Shown here: positions 1 through 20,300 of the stretch, piece by piece
Layout of the letters: each line of letters begins with the position of its first letter
How positions within the stretch are numbered: position 1 is the stretch's first letter
Position numbers and translations under genes: made by a program
Notes under the pieces: model-generated
Database searches by the model: none
What the model saw: the letters and a program-made list of their open reading frames with translations, nothing else
Told to the model about the DNA's origin: nothing
Source of the DNA: Heligmosomoides polygyrus polygyrus
Lineage: Eukaryota > Nematoda > Chromadorea > Rhabditida > Heligmosomidae
Length of the DNA stretch: 64,000 bases
Direction: 5' to 3'
NCBI GenBank assembly: GCA_947396885.1
Contig: OX377203.1
Coordinates: forward strand, 30,383,253-30,447,252

Positions 1-524
1 AAAGTAAACAAGCCCTCTGCAACAAATTATTTACAGCATGTGGAATATGAACAGGTATGGAACTATCATTCGATCATTAAAAATAAAATTAAAAGCCTAT
101 CAGTGGAATGTTATCACGTCGTCAAACGCACGATTTTCGAGTGCCTGATTTGTGGAACCAAACCATTTTTTGCAAGGTCAGGACCATGACACGACCTCGT
201 GTCACACTATCCCACACTGCCGAAAAAGTGTGACACGTCGTCAACGTGTTAACGTTCAGAAAAAGTAGCTTTCCAAATGTTTGGTATTCGTGCTTTTCTA
301 AAATTATTTAAAATACGTCCAGCGACCGAGAACATTCTCTCGGTCTCGAATGTTCCAGGTGGCGGGCAAAAGTACTTTGGAATAAGCAGCGCCATGTAGG
401 ACTAGGCAGATCTTACGAGGGTCAGCCCGGTATCTTTGTGGATTGGTTGAGTGTTTGAGGCTCGGAGAAATTTCTAGCCCTAAAATGCATGGATAAGGAT
501 AAATGGCGTTACTCAATCCTCTTT
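1..524. other. no gene recognised
   Basis: AT-rich, non-coding-looking sequence. I see short inverted GTGTCAC-type words near 190-235 but no open frame, RNA gene or transposon end that I can support. Confidence 0.5.
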
Positions 525-790
525 AGGATGCGCCACGCATTCTATTTCTGCGGGAGATCACAGAGGCGATTTGAATGCGTATTTGGCTATGCAATGACTT
601 GCGGTGGCTAGCTGATGAAGAAATCAGCGCACTTTCCTTCTCAGACACGTCTGGGACCAATTCTCCGACTCGGAAGGGATGAAAGGCTTGTTTGGCTTAG
701 GTGGGAAATCCGACCAAGCCAACCAAGCCTGGTATCGGGTACACGCGACAGCCGGCACCTCCTCCCGCTCCGCTACTCGCGCCCCAAAAT
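525..790 (-). repeat. SINE-like dispersed repeat, copy a
   Basis: Read on the minus strand, this block aligns by eye almost end to end with 53613-53865 (plus). Both have a GC-rich head with TAG-GCAG box-A-like and GTTCGG box-B-like words, then a pyrimidine-rich middle, and finish with a GCGTGGCGCATCC tail word. Further copies lie near 13318-13482, 17261-17476 and 23297-23512. The tRNA-like head suggests a Pol III SINE; that part is inference. Confidence 0.6.
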
Positions 791-1760
791 GCATTATTTC
801 CAAAAATTTAAAACAAATTCATGAAAACATTGAAATATTCCAGCTGAATCAATAGATTTCTCAGGATCAGTGCTAAACGCGAGGGTGAGACCTGCAACAT
901 TAAGGAATACTAAGGGTAAATGTGATAAACACATTGAGAAAATGTCCGTAGAAAACTCCATTAAATTTCTAAAAATTTCCGTTAAGTGGTTAACTCGGGT
1001 TTTAATGAAAAATGCCGTTAATTCGTTAAATCATTAACCGTTAAATGTCCACCCCTGCTGGGGTGGAGGCTTGGTGTGGATCCCTTTCGACCCGCAGTTA
1101 GGCCAAACTCATCTCGACAGGTGCACAGACCTGCCTTTATACTCGACGGAATAGTCCCACTCTTAAAATTTAAAGAGGCGATTTCGCTTAAGTTAGACCA
1201 TGATTGCATCGGATACAAACGTATGCTAATGTAGCAGATCCACTACTAGCTTTCAGTGAATTTTAGCAGAAGGAATGTAGACTGTTTAAGCCCTCTGAAG
1301 TTGTCGACCAAGACTGATATCGCCCTTACTGAGTCTAGCGTTTCGCCGTGTTCGGCTCCTTCAGAGCTTGGAAAAGTCGAAGCCATCTAAAACACCCCAG
1401 ACACCAATTCTGCTTACAGGATACTTTCTGGAGAAGACATAATACAAGACCAGAGCTGAGAGCCGACAATCAAGTTTACAGGTGGTTGCCGTAGTGGACC
1501 ACCAACTTGAAGCAGGCCAAAAGGCTAAAACCTGCAGACCCTGATGAAAGGCGCCAGGTCTGAGTTGTAACCAGACACTCCTTCTTCCACTTGGCCTGAG
1601 TTTCCCTTTCCCCTTTCCCACCTACAACATTGCACAATCGTGGCATCCTCAATAGGACTAATAAGTCTTCAAACCCTTTTTTGTGCGAGTTATAATTTTT
1701 CAAGTTAGATTTCTTCCCAGTTACGGTTTTTCTCACGACGACAAACCATCGCACTGCGAT
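791..1760. other. no gene recognised
   Basis: No supported coding frame. A short word near 1050-1120 (GGTGTGGATCCCTTTCGACC) resembles words in other dispersed repeats of the window, so this is probably repeat debris. Confidence 0.4.
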
Positions 1761-1761
1761 A

Positions 1762-2592
1762 TTGGAGCTCCATCGTCAAGCAAAGCACCAATGCGACAAC
1801 GCTCGCTTGCTCGGTTTGGTTCAGTCCAGTTTCTCCACAGCAATTCATCGACTGAAGAAGCTTGGCCGTCAAGGTCATCTTCCAGGACGAGGAACAACTG
1901 TGAACTGGATCCGGAAAATCAACGAAAAGCCAGTAGATCGAAATTCGTGGATCTCCATGAGGGGATCGTCCATGACACCGGTGTCAGTCTCACGTCAGGG
2001 CATCGAATAGCTAGAACGTAACTCAGACTCAAGCCCTACAAGTCCTATAAAGTGCAGTTGGTGATGGGCAAGAATAAGCGCGAAGGGCTCCATCGATGCC
2101 GCCAACTCAAGCCGCGGACCGCAGGTCAAGATGGGAGCGAATAGTGTTCACGGACGAGAAGCTGTTCACCGTGGAATAGACATACAACCCCTGGTTTTTG
2201 TGCACAAGGGAGTAAAAAATAAATCAAGACTTATACCAGTGGGACATCCTCGATGCCGCGGTAGTTCCCTGGGCCCATCGCACATCGGCGTGAGTGAACG
2301 TTTCAGCAAGACCCAGCCCTTGCACATAGGGCGAATCACGTCTGCAGAATAACCGTCGTACTCTCCGGATCCGGAGGATGGACTACACCCTACACCGTGT
2401 GGTCCATTTGGGGGCCAGGGCTGTGGCAGCCGTCGTCACAGCTTGAAATCTCTGCGCCTGTGGTGGAGGTAGAATCGACTCTCTCCAGATGATCTGCTGC
2501 CCATCGCAGAAAAATTCACCAATCGTTTGGAGTTCTGTGTTTGCACCAAAAGAGGCCTCTTCAAATCCGCTCGAATACAGTCTCGGATATTT
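1762..2592 (+). pseudogene. decayed Tc1/mariner-superfamily transposase
   Basis: Broken pieces of a Tc1-like transposase occur in order across several frames. There is a helix-turn-helix linker with a GRG-TTVNWIRKI-like motif (about 1880-1925), an LKPYK-like motif near 2030, a CRQLKPRTAG stretch followed by an FTDEKLFTVE-like segment near 2140-2175 (probable first catalytic Asp), a VLPW-like region near 2265, and a C-terminal tail near 2500-2570. Stops and frameshifts interrupt it throughout, so it cannot encode a working protein. I did not find convincing terminal inverted repeats, so the element ends are uncertain. Tc1 rather than mariner sensu stricto is favoured by the linker motif. Confidence 0.7.
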
Positions 2593-4730
2593 CTATGTTG
2601 TTGTTATTTCTGTGATGTTTTGTCAAGTCGTTCCATAGTTATAATAATAAAAAAACCATCACGCTATTCTGGAACACCCCGCAACTAATCACGTTTACGA
2701 AAGCGAGAATTAGGAGCATCATGACTTTACGGAATCAGAAGGCAGTAATTTAGAACTCGCCACTGTGTAAAAGCACCACAAAGAACACTGTGCTTCATTG
2801 ACGGCCAAGCCGCACGGCAGAAACCCCTTTTAGCTTACCCTTACAAGTCTGATGAAATTCACTGAGTCCGAAAGGGTGAAACGTACGGCCGACTTAAGCG
2901 TGATGGAGCGTTTGAAATAGTGATGCTTGCTAAACTGGCCGTTGGCGATTTGCCGCATAGGCAATCATTAACTAACAGATGTCACCATAAGTAGGTAGAA
3001 GAGTTTAGACGAGTGCATTTTATTGCTGTACCGAATGCGATGTCCGCTCGTCATCCTTCAGATCGGCGAACATGTCGTGGTTTCAAAATAACTGATGGTT
3101 AGAGGAAGCCCAATACGTGAGAACGTAAATTTCCAGGCAGCAGATGTTAGGTTACACAGTGTTAGGTTAAGGTGAATGGAGGAACTCATCGTTCGTCACG
3201 TCTCAGATAGGTGGAAAATAAAGAAAGGTCACTACTTCAAAGCTCATTTGGCCTGTTGCCTACAGCCCTGATCTGGTGCAGCTGAGGCAAGGTAAGAAAA
3301 ACGGACAAAACCCGCAGAAAAGGCGTAATTAAAACAAAAGCGTGATTAGACGAGCGACATCACAGCACTCTACTACCAATATATCAGCACACGTTAGTTC
3401 TCAAATATAAAAAGCACTGCAAAACAGGTGTCACATGAAATCACCCAATGTTGAAGGCACTTCTCACAGCTTTGGATCACATTCTTCATTCAACAATGAA
3501 ATCCCATAGACACCACTGAAACAACAAATCAACAACATTAGGAGGGCGAAAACATCTGTGACAAAGTATCGAAAGGCGGTGGAACGATACGGTGTGAAGA
3601 GAAATGTAAGACGAAGACAGCCGGTTCAAGTACACACGGAAAACTCAAGTAGGCCAAGGATGCCGACGATGACGAGTCCATCGAATCAACGAGCCTTAAA
3701 CGACCGTGGCAACTAGCACTGACAAATGTAACAGAAAAAATAGCCATTGGTAACTAGTGGTTTCTAGGAAAGGATGGACCAATGAATGAAGACTACGCGC
3801 CAAAGTGCTGCGCCTCTCATCTTTAGTCACTACCAGTACATCAACAATCCTGAACCAACATTCAGTCATTTCTGCAATTCTCAGTAGGCCATCGCCCTCA
3901 TATTTGATCCTTAGGGAATGAACTTCTACTGTAATTTGATGCACCAGGGTCATTCAGTGGATACTAATCAAGATTAACTTCTAATATTTAGGACACTTCA
4001 CTGCATTACAACCTTACTAAGGACTAAATATATGACCGGCGATGTAGGATGTATTCCCGGATACGAACCCACTGCTCGAACAGCTACGAGCTGATATCCC
4101 ACAATTTGGCGTTCAATAAATTTTGCGATCGAACGCTTGTAGTACGTCAATGGAACGGGAGCTTGCCCACCTCTTCTACTACAATAGAGCCACGCTTAAA
4201 TGACCGGAAATTTCAACAAAAGTGGCCCCAAACTGCTGGTATCAAAGGCGAGCGCAATAGGCTTTAAGCTCGCTCCAGAATAAAAAAATTCTGAGGCCTC
4301 GAGCAGCGTAATAGTTGATGATCCAAAGTGGTTCAATACCATGCCAAGAGAAGGTAGAATGGCAAGATTAGGTCTGGAAACAGCCGAATGTCAGACAGTG
4401 ACTAAAGACGAAATAACAACACAGCTCTACAAAACGCTGAATAAAAAACCTACGCAACAAAGGTAGCCGGAAAACAATCGAGCATGAAGCATAAATAAAA
4501 ATTTGATAGAAAACAAACAATTCGTTTTGACACATATTTCTAAATTAACAGAAGCGTGATCATTCGTGAAATATTATTTAAAGAGCAATACTACAGTACC
4601 ACAGATTTGATTCCTAGCCTGCAGCCTGAAAATTGGAGCATGATCTTAAAAACATTACACCTATGTCAATCTACCTAAAGGCGATTTAGAAAACAGTCCA
4701 AGCGGATTAGAGAAACGAAACAGAACATAC
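2593..4730. other. no gene recognised; downstream flank of ABCE1
   Basis: About 2.1 kb without a convincing exon on either strand. The part next to 4731 must contain the ABCE1 3' UTR on the minus strand, but I could not identify a clear canonical polyadenylation signal. Short open frames here lack codon structure or splice partners. Confidence 0.4.
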
Positions 4731-13658
<8,928 letters not shown>

Positions 13659-13666
13659 TTTTACTT

Positions 13667-13676
13667 CCTATAAACC
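13667..13676 (-). promoter_or_regulatory. possible spliced-leader acceptor upstream of ABCE1 ATG
   Basis: On the minus strand a GGTTTATAG word ends at 13668, nine bases before the ABCE1 ATG (13658), in an AAAA-ATG context. A TTTNNAG acceptor this close to a nematode start codon is what trans-splicing sites look like. The site is seen; the use of trans-splicing is inference. Confidence 0.35.
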
Positions 13677-14012
13677 CGACGGCTGTACAACGCTGTAATG
13701 AGCAGAGCACCGATCGAGTCCCCTGCAAGATAGTACACTTTACCGATTGGCAATAATATTCTGGAGCAAACTAGGAACATGAGGAAAACAACACCAATCG
13801 CAATTGAGAAATAGCAGCTGCGCGACAGCCTTCGTCATAAAAGACGGATATCATTGCTGCGCAACGTTGCACAATATGGACTGCTAACATTCTGTGCATG
13901 TTCCACAGCAACTAGAAACACCGCGCTTTAAAACGACGCTCTAATTGAGTATCCAGTCGGGAAAATGTGAGGAAAACAATTGGAGAAAGTTCCAAGGAAG
14001 TGGAACAGGGAG

Positions 14013-14120
14013 CATTCAAAAGGATGGGCACTATTCGATATCACCGGCTGCCGCGTTGCGACGTGCCTGCTGCCGCGCGCGGCGTCGCAGCGCCCCTTAG
14101 CGATTTAGCCCTCTGCTTTG
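14013..14120 (+). repeat. GC-rich dispersed repeat fragment
   Basis: GGATGGGCACTATTCGATATCACCGGCTGC here matches, in opposite orientation, the segment at about 15310-15355 and its duplicate at about 21346-21391. The match stops after roughly 50 bp and the function is unknown. The rest of 13700-14800 holds nothing I can identify. Confidence 0.45.
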
Positions 14121-16379
14121 GAGAGCGCAATTCTAAGGAGCACAGATTTTGTCTTCAGCAGGTATCTGTAAAGATTGCATTGAGAAAAAGGGCAAGCGCC
14201 AGGAATGGAAACATCACGGAATTGGCGGGAACCAAGATACCAACATGGGGGCGAATGTAAAAGAAAACCGCCATTTTTCCAAAAACACCATCAAGATGGC
14301 CACAAGTTCGACTATTCAATTGTTCCCACCGTTGGGATGGGCTTCTCTTGTAGCTTGAACTAGAGAAGTGTCTATAGCTCAGACGATATGTTGCATCTGT
14401 TTTGAGAAACTATCTACCATACACCTGTCCAGATTGTTTCGTTAATGGCGGAAATCCCATAGAAGTAGAATTATGCGGTAGATAGTTGAGAAACTTTCTT
14501 ATTCTGCTTTAAACAACCATTTTTTAAAGCAGCAATCTCGATTGTTTGACTCGTTCCTGCAAGTTATGTTAGTTCCAAACCTACTTGATCAGCTGAAAAT
14601 TAGGTAGTCCAGTTCTCCAAATAACAGTGCAAGACTGCGCCTTTTGCTCTCCAAAATATCGTATTAGAGTTTTTGTTTCTAACGTTTTATTTTGTTGTTG
14701 TGTTAAGATTTTATATTCTTCCACGTAGGTTTTCATTCTGCTGGCGCCACCCACAACGTTTGCACTGCAAGGAACAACTGTTGAATTCGATAACTACCAA
14801 ATCATGTATTCACGATTTCAGCCCCTTTCCGTTTCCTCCTTAACCTCCAAATATCTGAAACTAAAAAGATGGATATATATGAAATGGTCGGAAACCGGAT
14901 TCATCAAAAGTGTCGTCTTGCTCCTAGTCCTCATTAATAAGTCCCTATCTCTCCCTTGATGGAACTAAAGGATCATAGGTCTACTTGACGTCACCTCCCA
15001 GGTAGAAGACCTTATAGCTGCATGAGTACTCTATTATATTTACCTCCACTGACCACTTCATTTGAAATTCAGTCGTAACAAATGTTTACATATAGCCATT
15101 ATACTCGCAGCACGCGGGAAGTCAAAGGTGAAAATATTCACGCCCCTGGTTTTCACATTCAGTAACCACTTTTTAGTACTCTCTGCGGTCATTTCTACTA
15201 ACAGCCCTACTTGTAGGGTCCATGTCCTGCTTCTACTGCCTAATAAGGAACCTGCACGTTCATACTTGAGCGAGCCCCGGAACAGATCAGTTCGACGAAG
15301 CTGTGCCGCGGCGCGACCGCGTCGCAGCCGGTGATACCGAATGGTGCCCATCATTCAAAAGGAAACATTTATCGGTTACGATATCCCGATTCTGCATTCA
15401 CGGACATTCGCCGGTTTTGAACGCGTGTCAAGAGGTGTGGCTACCAGGGATTTCTCTCTTTTGCGTTTGTTTCTTTCGAGGTTTACTGGCTTGAAAGATT
15501 AGAGGGAACGAATAGAAGAACGGTAAAGCCGACGCGAGTATCGACTGAAGGCTAGATCGACTAACACTACGCAGCGAACGATTAGAGCGGATATACTGAT
15601 TGGAGCACGTAAGCTGGCACTTATGAGACGAACGGAGGTTCAGTGATCCATTTGGAGGCAGCACGGCTTCGTAGTATTCTTGTCTGCGACCAGACAGGAG
15701 TGGGTACTGCGCGTAATCAGCTCCAACCCCTTACCGTTCCTTGAAACTGCTGGAGGCAATGCGGCCCCTGGACTGGAGTATATTCGGAGGATGGAGTGGT
15801 TGGCCAGAGCATTCCTCGGTCCAGTGCAGGGTTGAACCCATTTCCTTTTTTTTTAACACAACCAAGCAGTATAGAAAAATGAGAGGGAGTGAGCTTGGCC
15901 AAATCTGAAAGCGATTTGTGGGTAGACGCTTTATTATAATAGTTGGAGAGCACACTAATAGCAAGTCAGGGGCGGACTTGTCGTGCCCCGTGACTCCCGG
16001 CACCGGTGGTAGAACTTGTGCGGTCCTCAATCCGAGGCCACGTGTGAGCCACAACCGGAGTCAAGGTCTTACCCATGCGCGCTAGCTCTTACATTACCTG
16101 CCACGTTAGGGGTAAGCCCTTGTTACCTCGACTTAGCACACCTCATACCAATGCGAATGTTCCGCGGACTGCACCTGCGCTGGCCCCCCGACGACCCTCG
16201 CCCATCTTGACATCACTCACGTGATACAATTGAACCAACCGACCTTCTGCAGTATGTACCACTGCGCTCAGAATAAACCTTTTCCCACTCTCAAGTCACA
16301 TGACAATGCGCAATAGATAACATACTTCATAGCAACCCAATATACACACAATGCACATCAGTATAGGAACACAGTTGCC

Positions 16380-16760
16380 TACGAGTTAGGGCAGACCCCG
16401 CCACTTTACCTACGGGTCATCCCCAAGCGCAAGCCGCACATCCTCCCTTGCTCCTACTCTGGAACCTACGCTCACGAAGGCTGTGGCTCGGTCGGTCTCT
16501 GTGGTTACCTCTGGTTGTCGTCTTTGCGCGTCCTGTCCTGGTCGTCCTGGAGTCCTGCGCTTCTGGTCGAGTCGATGCCCTGATGGAGTGGACACTGCGC
16601 TGACGATGAAGTACCGGAGCGCAGAGCGGGCCGGCGTTTATAGTGCTTCGCGGCGCGTGCGCGCGACCGTATGCCCTTCGCGTCCGGATCTTGGCGCCTC
16701 CCAGCGTGTGTACCCTTGATGAGTCGTGATGGAGCGTGGCATACGTCACGACATGACTCT
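16380..16760 (-). promoter_or_regulatory. GC-rich stretch with TATA-like box (unit 1)
   Basis: Unusually GC-rich for the region. On the minus strand a CACTATAAACGCC TATA-like word lies at about 16634-16645, with an ACAACCAGAGGTAACC donor-like word downstream. The downstream frame (about 16417-16749) is Arg/Thr-rich with no domain. It could be a promoter or a solo LTR U3/R region; neither is proven. Confidence 0.3.
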
Positions 16761-17260
16761 AAATTCCGCTTATTAGATCCTTAGACGATTTTTTTTTTGG
16801 ATCTATCATAGTCGGAGGAGTGCACGCGGTGTTTTTACTCTGAATTCCCTCCTTGAAGTTGACCTGTTGCCTTATGATATTAAAAACTTACTCTTGGGCA
16901 AATTAAAGTGAGGTGGTTGTGTAGGATGCTATCGCAGAGACAAATGTCACATTGTGGTTGCCCCCTCCCGACTAGGATAGATCCGGTTTTTTCCTTGAAA
17001 TTTTGTTAAACTGTTGAATTATCGTTTAAATACAGTTCTCTATAAACAAGTGTTACACGAAGAATGCAGAAAAAATGTTTTATACGCTATTTCTATGCCG
17101 CTTCATAGCTAATTGGACGCTTTTGAAATCAGACTGTTCACCATCCAAATTAAAACGAAAGCCTTTAGTTTAAAGTGCCATTCCTTAGAAGGAAAAACAA
17201 ATTTTCGATTAAAAAAATTAACTACGACCTTCTTCCGAAAATGTGTAATTTGCCAATGAG

Positions 17261-17476
17261 TGGCGTGGTGGCGCAGTCTGAGGAGGCGCTCGCGTACACT
17301 CGAGGGTTTGTTGCTTGACGCTTCCTGCCATTTTAAATCGAACCTTCCACACTTTCGGGGTCGGTAGGCCCGGAGGTATGGAAGGTATAAGATTTTGTGC
17401 AGTCCAAATACGCACTCAAGTTGTCTCCACGACAATCCGTAGAATGAGGATGCGTGGCGCATCTCACATAGGGATT
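17261..17476 (+). repeat. SINE-like dispersed repeat, copy c (unit 1)
   Basis: Plus-oriented copy. The head TGGCGCAGTCTGAGGAGGCGC resembles a tRNA box A, and the body and tail (GGGGTCGGTAGGCCCGGAGG, CAAATACGCACTCAAG, GCGTGGCGCATCTC) match copies a and d. Confidence 0.6.
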
Positions 17477-17640
17477 GCGATTTATATCTGGTTGACAGAG
17501 AAAATCCTCTATGCACAGCTACGCACTAATCAATGATGAAAACAAAGACAATTGAGGGAAACACGCACATCCCTGCTTACTGCTGCTTCAGATAATCAGC
17601 ATTTTTCTCTATCAATCAGGCAGACGTGGAGTGAGGAGCT

Positions 17641-17800
17641 GGGGCCGGATTCATCAACAACTTACAGCAATTTAACAGAGTAAATACAGCCGAAAGCTTA
17701 TCAAGCGATATGGTGAGCGATAAACAGCGTTATTTGAGTTTTCCGCCGTGAATTTTCGCTCCGTAGTGATTGTAGAGGTACTCAGACAATCCATCGGGTG
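17641..17800 (+). repeat. relative of the palindromic MITE (unit 1)
   Basis: Starts with GGGGCCGGATTCATCAAC, the exact terminus of the palindrome at 30203-30376. It then follows both halves at lower identity (AGCTTATCAAGCGAT, GATAAACAGCGTTATTTGAG). The right end is degraded. Confidence 0.5.
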
Positions 17801-18720
17801 AACCGCAGACCGAACCACCCCCAATCAACCTTGCCGTCCAAACGGCGGACGTCCGGCGGGGGCGTGGCATAGGCGTAACACCCTGCGTTTGCCTCGAAAC
17901 AAACACGGAGTGATCGCCGTTTGCACAGACAGATTGATAAGGAGCGCTTTGATTCGCGATTCACAAGCCAGCTTTAGGTGAGATCATTATCATCGGCGTA
18001 TCGACGGCGATAGGTCGTGAGTCCACAGCTACATCATTTATTTTGTCCTTCTCAATTAACAATATTTGGTGTTAAGTGGCTCCGGAGGAGCGAGTCAACA
18101 TGTAAGTCACCCGAATACGGCATGTTGTGTTGCACGAAGATGAAAGTTTTATGCAGCATAGACGTGTTCTACCCTTGTGCTCTACTGATGATAAGTGAAA
18201 CCACTACTTATGAATATGGAAGTTTTCCTTCTTACGAAGGAGTATGATCACTTAGTGCTGCAACCCTAGTAGGTGGTGGACGCTCTTAAAAGATCACATA
18301 AGAACTGTACGGGTTCTGTACTGAAATATGTGAACTCACTCCTTCCGTAGAAAACAGCTGCACTAACGAAAGCAAAATAAATAAAAATAGCAAAATAAAT
18401 AACATAAAAAATGGAAATATATAACATTTGAGAGCTATTTCGGGACGTTTTCGAATGATTGTTTCTACTTACTGGGGCCTAAAATTAGATTGGCTAGTCT
18501 GTGCGTAAAAGATTGACTGAATGCGTCTTAGCCGTTTTCTATTTTACTGGTGTTGTATGCTCTGTTCCTGAAAGAAGATCCGTTCTCGATACAGTTGAAG
18601 TGCGGGAGTCACTCTTACTAAATTAGCATCAAGAACGTTTTATAAAGTTCCCCTCCGGACTAGGAACTCGGAAACTGAGTCTATCCGGGAAACGAGGTTG
18701 GCGGAGTTGACGCATTTCTA

Positions 18721-19596
18721 TTAGGTTGGTGCATAAGTTCTCGGACATTTGATCTCTCCTGAATTGAAAGCGCATTTCCCCGCCAAATTTCTTACGTTAT
18801 CAACGCGTAAATAATCATTCGATAGAAAAAGGAAAGGGCTACAAAACTGTTCCTAACATTTACTTCTTCGTTGTTAACGTCAGCTATTATGGCTAAGCAA
18901 TTCATCCCAACTGAGACGCATATTCGGCACGTCATGTTATTCCTGCATCAATCTGGCCTCAATGCCAACGAATCGTATCGTCGCCTGAAGGATGTTTACA
19001 ACGAGAGTGCTCCTGCTCGAAGTGCTGTGTACCAGTGGTCTTCGAAGTTTGCAGTTGGTGAATTCTCCGTTGAAGGTAATGAACGAGAAGGGCGCCCGAT
19101 GACACTGGATTTGGATGGCCTCCGAAGTAGAGTGGAAGCGGACCCATACCAAACCACTCGCGAACTATCAAGCACTCTTGGTGTTAGTCACTTAACAGTC
19201 GTTCGAGGATTGAAGTCGATTGGCAAGGTGCAAAAATTGGGTCGCTGGGTACCTCACGACTTGACACAACATGACATGGATCGCAGAGCCGATGTCGCTC
19301 TGTCTATCCTTACCCTCAGACGTACCCACGGGCGGCTGGACAATCTTGTCATCTTTGATGAGAAGTGGATACTCTACTCTAATTATCACCGGCGTGCACA
19401 GTGGGTTGACGCAACTGGAGAGGCAGAGAACGTTCCGAAACCCGACCTTTACGTGACAAAGGTGATGCTATGCATTTGGTGGAGCGTTCTTGGCGTAGAA
19501 TACTGGGAGCTGCTGGACGAAGGGATAACAGTGACGGCAGAGGTTTACGTCAACCAACTGAAGAAGTTGAGGGCCCACCTTCAAACCAACTAATAT
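18721..19596 (+). mobile_element. 3'-truncated mariner element (unit 1)
   Basis: Begins right after a TA with TTAGGTTGGTGCATAAGT, a typical mariner terminal inverted repeat, and continues through a transposase frame to a stop at 19593. No matching right-hand repeat (CTTATGCACCAACCTAA) was found downstream, so the 3' third of the element has been replaced or lost. It sits inside an older repeat related to 40440-40870. Confidence 0.85.
18889..19593 (+). pseudogene. mariner transposase, C-terminally truncated (unit 1)
   Basis: An open frame of 234 residues from the ATG at 18889; an upstream in-frame ATG at 18871 is less likely. It has the N-terminal helix-turn-helix region, the GRP hook (REGRPMTLD), a second helix-turn-helix (TTRELSSTLGVSHLTVVRGL), the WVPHDLT linker, and the first catalytic Asp in IFDEKWILY. 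Mariner transposases are about 345 residues. The HDNA and PYSPDL segments with the second and third catalytic acidic residues are missing, so cleavage activity is not expected. The DNA-binding half is intact and could act as a repressor, but that is inference. Confidence 0.85.
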
Positions 19597-20188
19597 TCCT
19601 ACCACAATCTTAGTAAGATGTGTTTAGGTACAACATCGGAACAGACGTTTTATGATCCTGTCTTGTCTCTTAGTTTTGGGAATAAGGCAGATGCAGATCT
19701 TCTTTCATGCTCCGCTATCATCCAATCTGAATTTGCATGTGGGTCCTCACATCGTGAAGCGTCTAGAGAGCTTCTTTGCCAAATATAAGCAAGCTCATGT
19801 TGCGATTAAGAACCTCTGGCTCCGTCCAAGCTATGACTGAACCGTTTTGTCTTCTGTTAGGTTAGTTATTAGTTGCTACATTTCGTTGATTTATGCGTTG
19901 TGTTTGCTGTTTGTCATATTTATTTTCGTGTTTCGTTTGTCAAATAATAAAGTACGTTTTGTGAAGATAGATGTTCTGTAAAGGACACGTTCGACCGAAC
20001 TTTGAGTTGCCATAGTGGTTTGCAGTTCATTCCCGCATTTCGGTTCAGCTCCTCAGCTAGCGTCCACTATGCGTTTGGCGGTGGTAGCACATTCCACAGA
20101 ATGGGTTACCACCTCCAAAAGGCAGCATATGGTCAACTTAGATGCGGGAATCGTATGAACAGCACGCCATGATAACAAGCTGTGTCGC

Positions 20189-20300
20189 GGTTATGAACCG
20201 CCGGTCCTATCGACATTAGAGGTTGTGAACCGCCAGTCATATCTATATTGGTGGTTATGAACCGCAGACCATCAGTGGTTGTGGACTGCAGGCGTTAAGG
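20189..20300 (+). repeat. GGTTRTGAACCG short tandem array (unit 1)
   Basis: The motif GGTT(A/G)TGAACCG starts at 20189, 20221 and 20253 (32-bp spacing), with a degenerate fourth copy near 20277. Each copy contains the small palindrome GGTT..AACC. Confidence 0.7.

Noticed and set aside
17261..17330. Candidate tRNA gene
   Set aside because: It has box-A-like and weak box-B-like words but no foldable acceptor, anticodon or T arms. It belongs to a multi-copy SINE-like repeat.
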